Shown here one piece after another: positions 6,678-8,776 of a DNA stretch of 8,776 nt; the first letter of the stretch is position 1; every line of letters starts with the position of its first letter. The notes under the pieces are model-generated. The model did not search any database. It was not told the DNA's origin and saw only the letters and a list, made by a program, of their open reading frames with translations. Origin of the DNA: Methanofastidiosum sp964630765 (GTDB lineage: Archaea; Methanobacteriota_B; Thermococci; Methanofastidiosales; Methanofastidiosaceae); NCBI GenBank assembly GCA_964630765.1, contig CAZVXE010000057.1, positions 1-8,776 on the forward strand, read 5' to 3'. The position numbers and the translations under genes are program-made.

Positions 6678-6794
6678 ATCAATCCCATCGATAATATTCT
6701 TTTTACAACGACTACCACGATTAAATTATTTATATATGAAATTATATATTCATATATATGAAATTAAACTTTCATATTTATTTATAAAGATTTC
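6532..6794. repeat. 263-bp perfect direct repeat, copy 2
   Basis: The copy attached to the intact radical SAM gene: codons 1-48 and two bases of codon 49, the 5' UTR, operator and TATA boxes. Because the gene reads on uninterrupted here, this is probably the parent of the copy at 3031-3293. It ends 9 bp before the first recognisable base of the IS-derived element at 6804. Confidence 0.95.
6727..6791 (-). promoter_or_regulatory. Promoter with tandem palindromic operator, copy 2 (radical SAM operon)
   Basis: Same sequence as 3226-3290. The two 22-bp palindromes are at 6734-6755 and 6756-6777, centred as a pair at 6755/6756. TATA candidates are at 6729-6736 and 6781-6788. It drives the radical SAM and CrtC-like genes. 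The IS-derived element lies immediately upstream, so little independent upstream regulatory DNA remains here. Confidence 0.7.
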
Positions 6795-6803
6795 CAATTA
6801 GAA

Positions 6804-7210
6804 TGCTTTGTTGTATAATTCCAATCAAACGGCACTTATCTCTAGCTCGCCATTCTCTTTGCCTGACTGTGCACTAACTGTTGCAGTTGGTCATACAGCA
6901 AGAACTTCATCATCACTTCCTTTTGTGCCATGTCAAATCGTTTGGCCATTGTTCCTTCGCCAAACGAGTGCTTGACTGCTGAAAAATATGACTCTATACG
7001 CCACCGCTGGCCATATCCGTATTTCTCTTTCCACGTACCATGGCCAATCTTTTTGATCTTCAGTACTGATCTAGCTTGAAGTGGGGGGCCGTGAGAGCGT
7101 GTTGATTCATTTTCCGAATCTTTATTACTGTTATGGCATTCTTCTCTGCTACATCGTTATCGCATCGAACTATGAGGTTTAAGTTTTGCGGTTAATTATC
7201 CAACAAATCA
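6804..7210 (-). mobile_element. 0.4-kb MITE-like internally deleted IS5-type element
   Basis: Bounded by imperfect terminal inverted repeats: 6804-6821 (TGCTTTGTTGTATAATTC) and the complement of 7193-7210 (TGATTTGTTGGATAATTA), 15 of 18 matching. Inside is only the C-terminal part of a transposase, so it is non-autonomous. It is about 46% G+C, against about 30% around it. The ends are uncertain by a few bases. AATTA occurs on both outer sides (6796-6800 and 7212-7216) and could be a target duplication, but this is weak in AT-rich DNA. The same junction of end and transposase tail recurs at 8722-8776, which shows that the deleted form itself has been copied. Its right end lies 3 bp from the MFS stop codon. 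Confidence 0.7.
6842..7191 (-). pseudogene. IS5-type transposase C-terminal remnant, frameshifted
   Basis: Reads LNLIVRCDND, AEKNAITVIKIRK, then after a shift NESTRSHGPPLQARS, KYGYGQRWRIESYFSAVKHS, FGEGTMAKRFD and LLYDQLQQL to a TAG at 6842-6844. The RWRIESYFSAVKHSFGE segment carries the catalytic glutamate region of IS5-type DDE transposases; similar tails are common in archaeal ISs. The frame breaks in an A4 run at 7110-7113, where one base is missing relative to a continuous frame. It also meets an in-frame TAA at 7192-7194 near the element end. About two thirds of the protein, including both catalytic Asp regions, is absent, so it cannot be active. Confidence 0.75.
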
Positions 7211-7213
7211 TAA

Positions 7214-8365
7214 TTAACATATCTTTTGTTCTTTTACGAGATTAATTAATAGAAGAGAAATCAAGGATAAAACTAATGAAAAATAAAGAGGATAATTCAT
7301 ACCCAAGACTTTCCATAAAATACCAGCTATGAGAGAAGCGGGAAACGCCATTAGACCAGTAATAAGTTGGAAAGATCCCAAAGAAGTGGCCCTGTAATCC
7401 AAAGGACAAATTTCAGAGGCTAAGGTTTTTTGCGATACATCAATAGCTGCTTTGTAAAGGCCATAAATGCAAAATATCAACACAACCCCTATAAAATTTC
7501 TTGTAAAAATCAGACTACCGCAGACAAGTGCAAAAGATAAATAAGAAATCATTAATACTTTTTTCCTACCAATTCTATCCGCCATTCTTCCAAATGGATA
7601 CGAAAAAATTGTGCTTGATATTGTGAAAATCAAATAGAATATCGGAACAGTATATATTGAAAATCCAATGTCTTTGACATATAGCAAAAAGAAAGAGTAG
7701 CTGAACGCCCCTACTGCGAATAACCCATTTACAAATACGAACAATCGAAAGTTTTTATCAAAGAGATTTATTGAAAAGGCCCTTTTTTGAACTTCAAATT
7801 TTTTCTCTTTTATAAAAAGATAGATTATTAGAACAGAGAAAAATGAAGGAATTGCGGCCAAAAAGATTAGATTCCTAAATCCAAGATATTTTAATAATAA
7901 TATAGATATAGTAATCCCGACAATTGCACCAAAGTTGTCCATTGCTCTGAGAAATCCAAAGTTTGCCCCCCTGTTCTTTTTTGAAGATAATTCTGCAACC
8001 ATTGCATCTCGTGGCGCCCCTCTAATTTTACCAGCCCGATCCAAGGCTTTGAAAGGAATGAGATATGCCCAAGTTGGAGAAACGGCATATCCAAATCTGG
8101 CCACCCCCGAAGATATGTATCCCGTCCATACAAATATTTTTCTTCTTCTGAATTTGTCCGATAAATAACCTGAAAATGCGCTAGAAATTGAAACTAAAGC
8201 ATCTCCTATGCCGTCTATAAGTCCTAAGACTACCACATCAGCACCCAAGAAAACAGTGACAAACAAAGGCCATATTGGATAAATCATGTCCGAGCCCATA
8301 TCATTTAAGAAAGAAGCTAATGAGAAAACATTTAACTCCCGTTTACTTTCTTTGTCATTTTTCAT
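7214..8365 (-). CDS. MFS transporter, probable drug or metabolite exporter
   Basis: A 383-aa membrane protein with about 11-12 hydrophobic helices in two halves. Motif A appears in the first half as GYLSDKFRRRK (loop 2-3) and again in the second half as GRMADRIGRKK, typical of the major facilitator superfamily. The N-terminal FLNDMGSDMIYPIWPLF and the DRAGKIRGAPRDAMVAE segment place it in a family of prokaryotic exporters of unknown substrate. In relatives that segment normally reads DR-GKGIR..PRDA; here the Gly after GK is missing. The ATG overlaps the PadR stop (ATGA), with a strong GAGGGG at 8371-8376. The pair form an operon, and PadR control suggests induction by a small toxic compound. 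The stop codon lies 3 bp from the IS-derived element. Confidence 0.85.
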   Translation of the reverse strand: MKNDKESKRELNVFSLASFLNDMGSDMIYPIWPLFVTVFLGADVVVLGLIDGIGDALVSISSAFSGYLSDKFRRRKIFVWTGYISSGVARFGYAVSPTWAYLIPFKALDRAGKIRGAPRDAMVAELSSKKNRGANFGFLRAMDNFGAIVGITISILLLKYLGFRNLIFLAAIPSFFSVLIIYLFIKEKKFEVQKRAFSINLFDKNFRLFVFVNGLFAVGAFSYSFFLLYVKDIGFSIYTVPIFYLIFTISSTIFSYPFGRMADRIGRKKVLMISYLSFALVCGSLIFTRNFIGVVLIFCIYGLYKAAIDVSQKTLASEICPLDYRATSLGSFQLITGLMAFPASLIAGILWKVLGMNYPLYFSLVLSLISLLLINLVKEQKIC

Positions 8366-8667
8366 TTGCTCCCCTCTACGACCTCTTTGTAAAGCTCAAC
8401 AACCTTCATTTTTATTTCTTGGAACTCTTTTTCACCTTTTTTAGTTGCCTTGTAATATACTCTCTTTCTTCCAAAAGAAACTTCATCATTTTTTATCAAA
8501 AGTCCATCTTTCTCCATTCGATGGAGTAAAGGATAGAGGGTACCAGGGCTTAGGGTATACCCATGATTGGATATTTCTCTAATAATTTCAATACCACATA
8601 TCTTTTCTTTGACAGCATGATATAATATATGAACTCTCAAAAAGCCATAAAAAATATTCTTTATCAT
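8362..8667 (-). CDS. PadR-family transcriptional regulator
   Basis: A 101-aa, single-domain PadR winged-helix protein. Hallmarks are GIEIIREISNHGYTLSPGTL followed by YPLLHRMEKDGLL (helix-turn-helix) and GRKRVYYKATKKGEKEF (wing). The C-terminal helix (EIKMKVVELYKEVVEG) is short, as in the small subgroup that dimerises through it. PadR proteins usually repress a neighbouring transporter or detoxification gene until a ligand binds. Here the transporter follows with a 4-nt overlap. The ATG at 8665-8667 lies within palindromic DNA, and the TATA at 8693-8700 suggests a nearly leaderless mRNA and autoregulation. Confidence 0.88.
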   Translation of the reverse strand: MIKNIFYGFLRVHILYHAVKEKICGIEIIREISNHGYTLSPGTLYPLLHRMEKDGLLIKNDEVSFGRKRVYYKATKKGEKEFQEIKMKVVELYKEVVEGSK

Positions 8668-8707
8668 ATCTAAATTAGATATCTAAAATCGATATATAAA
8701 TATATCG
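8666..8707 (-). promoter_or_regulatory. Promoter and operator cluster of the PadR-MFS operon
   Basis: Three palindromes are packed into 42 bp: ATATCTAA-A-TTAGATAT (8666-8682), which reaches the start codon; TTAGATATCTAA (8675-8686); and CGATATAT-AA-ATATATCG (8690-8707). The last contains the minus-strand TATA box (TTTATATA, 8693-8700), centred about 30 nt before the ATG. Binding of PadR at any of them would block initiation. The sequences differ from the ATATGAA operators of the lipid operons, so the two regulons look separate. Confidence 0.65.
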
Positions 8708-8721
8708 TTTTCATTTTAGCT

Positions 8722-8776
8722 TGATTTGTTGGATAATTAACCGCAAAACTTAAACCTCATAGTTCGATGCGATAAC
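8722..8776 (+). mobile_element. Start of a second, inverted copy of the IS-derived element
   Basis: These 55 bp are the exact reverse complement of 7156-7210. They hold the same terminal repeat (TGATTTGTTGGATAATTA), then the transposase tail from NLNLIVRCDN, with the same internal deletion point. The copy is cut by the window edge, so its length and state are unknown. Together with 6804-7210 it frames the PadR-MFS operon. Confidence 0.8.

Noticed and set aside
7110..7113. Programmed -1 frameshift in the transposase remnant
   Set aside because: The A4 run is short, there is no visible stimulator, and the rest of the transposase is missing; simple decay is the better explanation.
7891..8168. 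80-aa minus-strand and 77-aa plus-strand frames inside the MFS gene
   Set aside because: Out-of-frame shadows of a clear MFS coding region.
1..8776. CRISPR array, tRNA or rRNA genes
   Set aside because: No regularly spaced short repeats and no cloverleaf or rRNA-like conserved stretch noticed on either strand.

Overview
The window looks archaeal. Its best-recognised gene is a tetraether synthase (Tes) homologue, a radical SAM enzyme of archaeal membrane-lipid biosynthesis. Promoters are strong TATA-type elements, some placed about 25 nt before the start codon, as expected for leaderless archaeal transcripts. The wHTH regulator is also of an archaeal kind. Most of the sequence is AT-rich (about 30% G+C in sampled stretches). 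I cannot fix the lineage; a methanogen-related euryarchaeon is a reasonable guess.

Layout: (1) 1-131 is the 5' end of an unknown small membrane-type gene, about 48% G+C and so unlike its neighbours. (2) 132-471 is non-coding. (3) 472-3024, minus strand, is an operon read as UbiA-family prenyltransferase, then a possible 30-aa membrane peptide, then tes. (4) 3021-3293 holds the promoter of that operon. It is a perfect 263-bp copy of the promoter and first 48 codons of the radical SAM gene 3.5 kb away. (5) 3433-3801, plus strand, is a wHTH regulator. (6) 3819-6677, minus strand, is a two-gene operon: a B12-type radical SAM enzyme followed with no gap by a CrtC/AttH lipocalin-like protein. Its promoter is the second copy of the 263-bp repeat. 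(7) 6804-7210 is a 0.4-kb internally deleted IS derivative with terminal inverted repeats and a broken IS5-type transposase tail. (8) 7214-8667, minus strand, is a PadR regulator plus MFS exporter operon. (9) 8722-8776 is the start of a second, inverted copy of the same IS derivative, cut by the window edge.

How it may work together: the two lipid-type operons (prenyltransferase + tes; B12 radical SAM + CrtC-like) carry identical promoters. Each promoter has two tandem 22-bp palindromes (ATATGAA-N8-TTCATAT) next to TATA boxes, and a wHTH regulator gene lies between the operons. I infer a small isoprenoid/membrane-lipid modification regulon whose co-regulation was made by copying a promoter. 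In the copied promoter the truncated radical SAM reading frame survives as a 51-codon leader whose stop overlaps the prenyltransferase start (ATGA), so it probably couples translation. Separately, the PadR-MFS pair sits exactly between inverted copies of a small IS derivative, like the cargo of a composite element.
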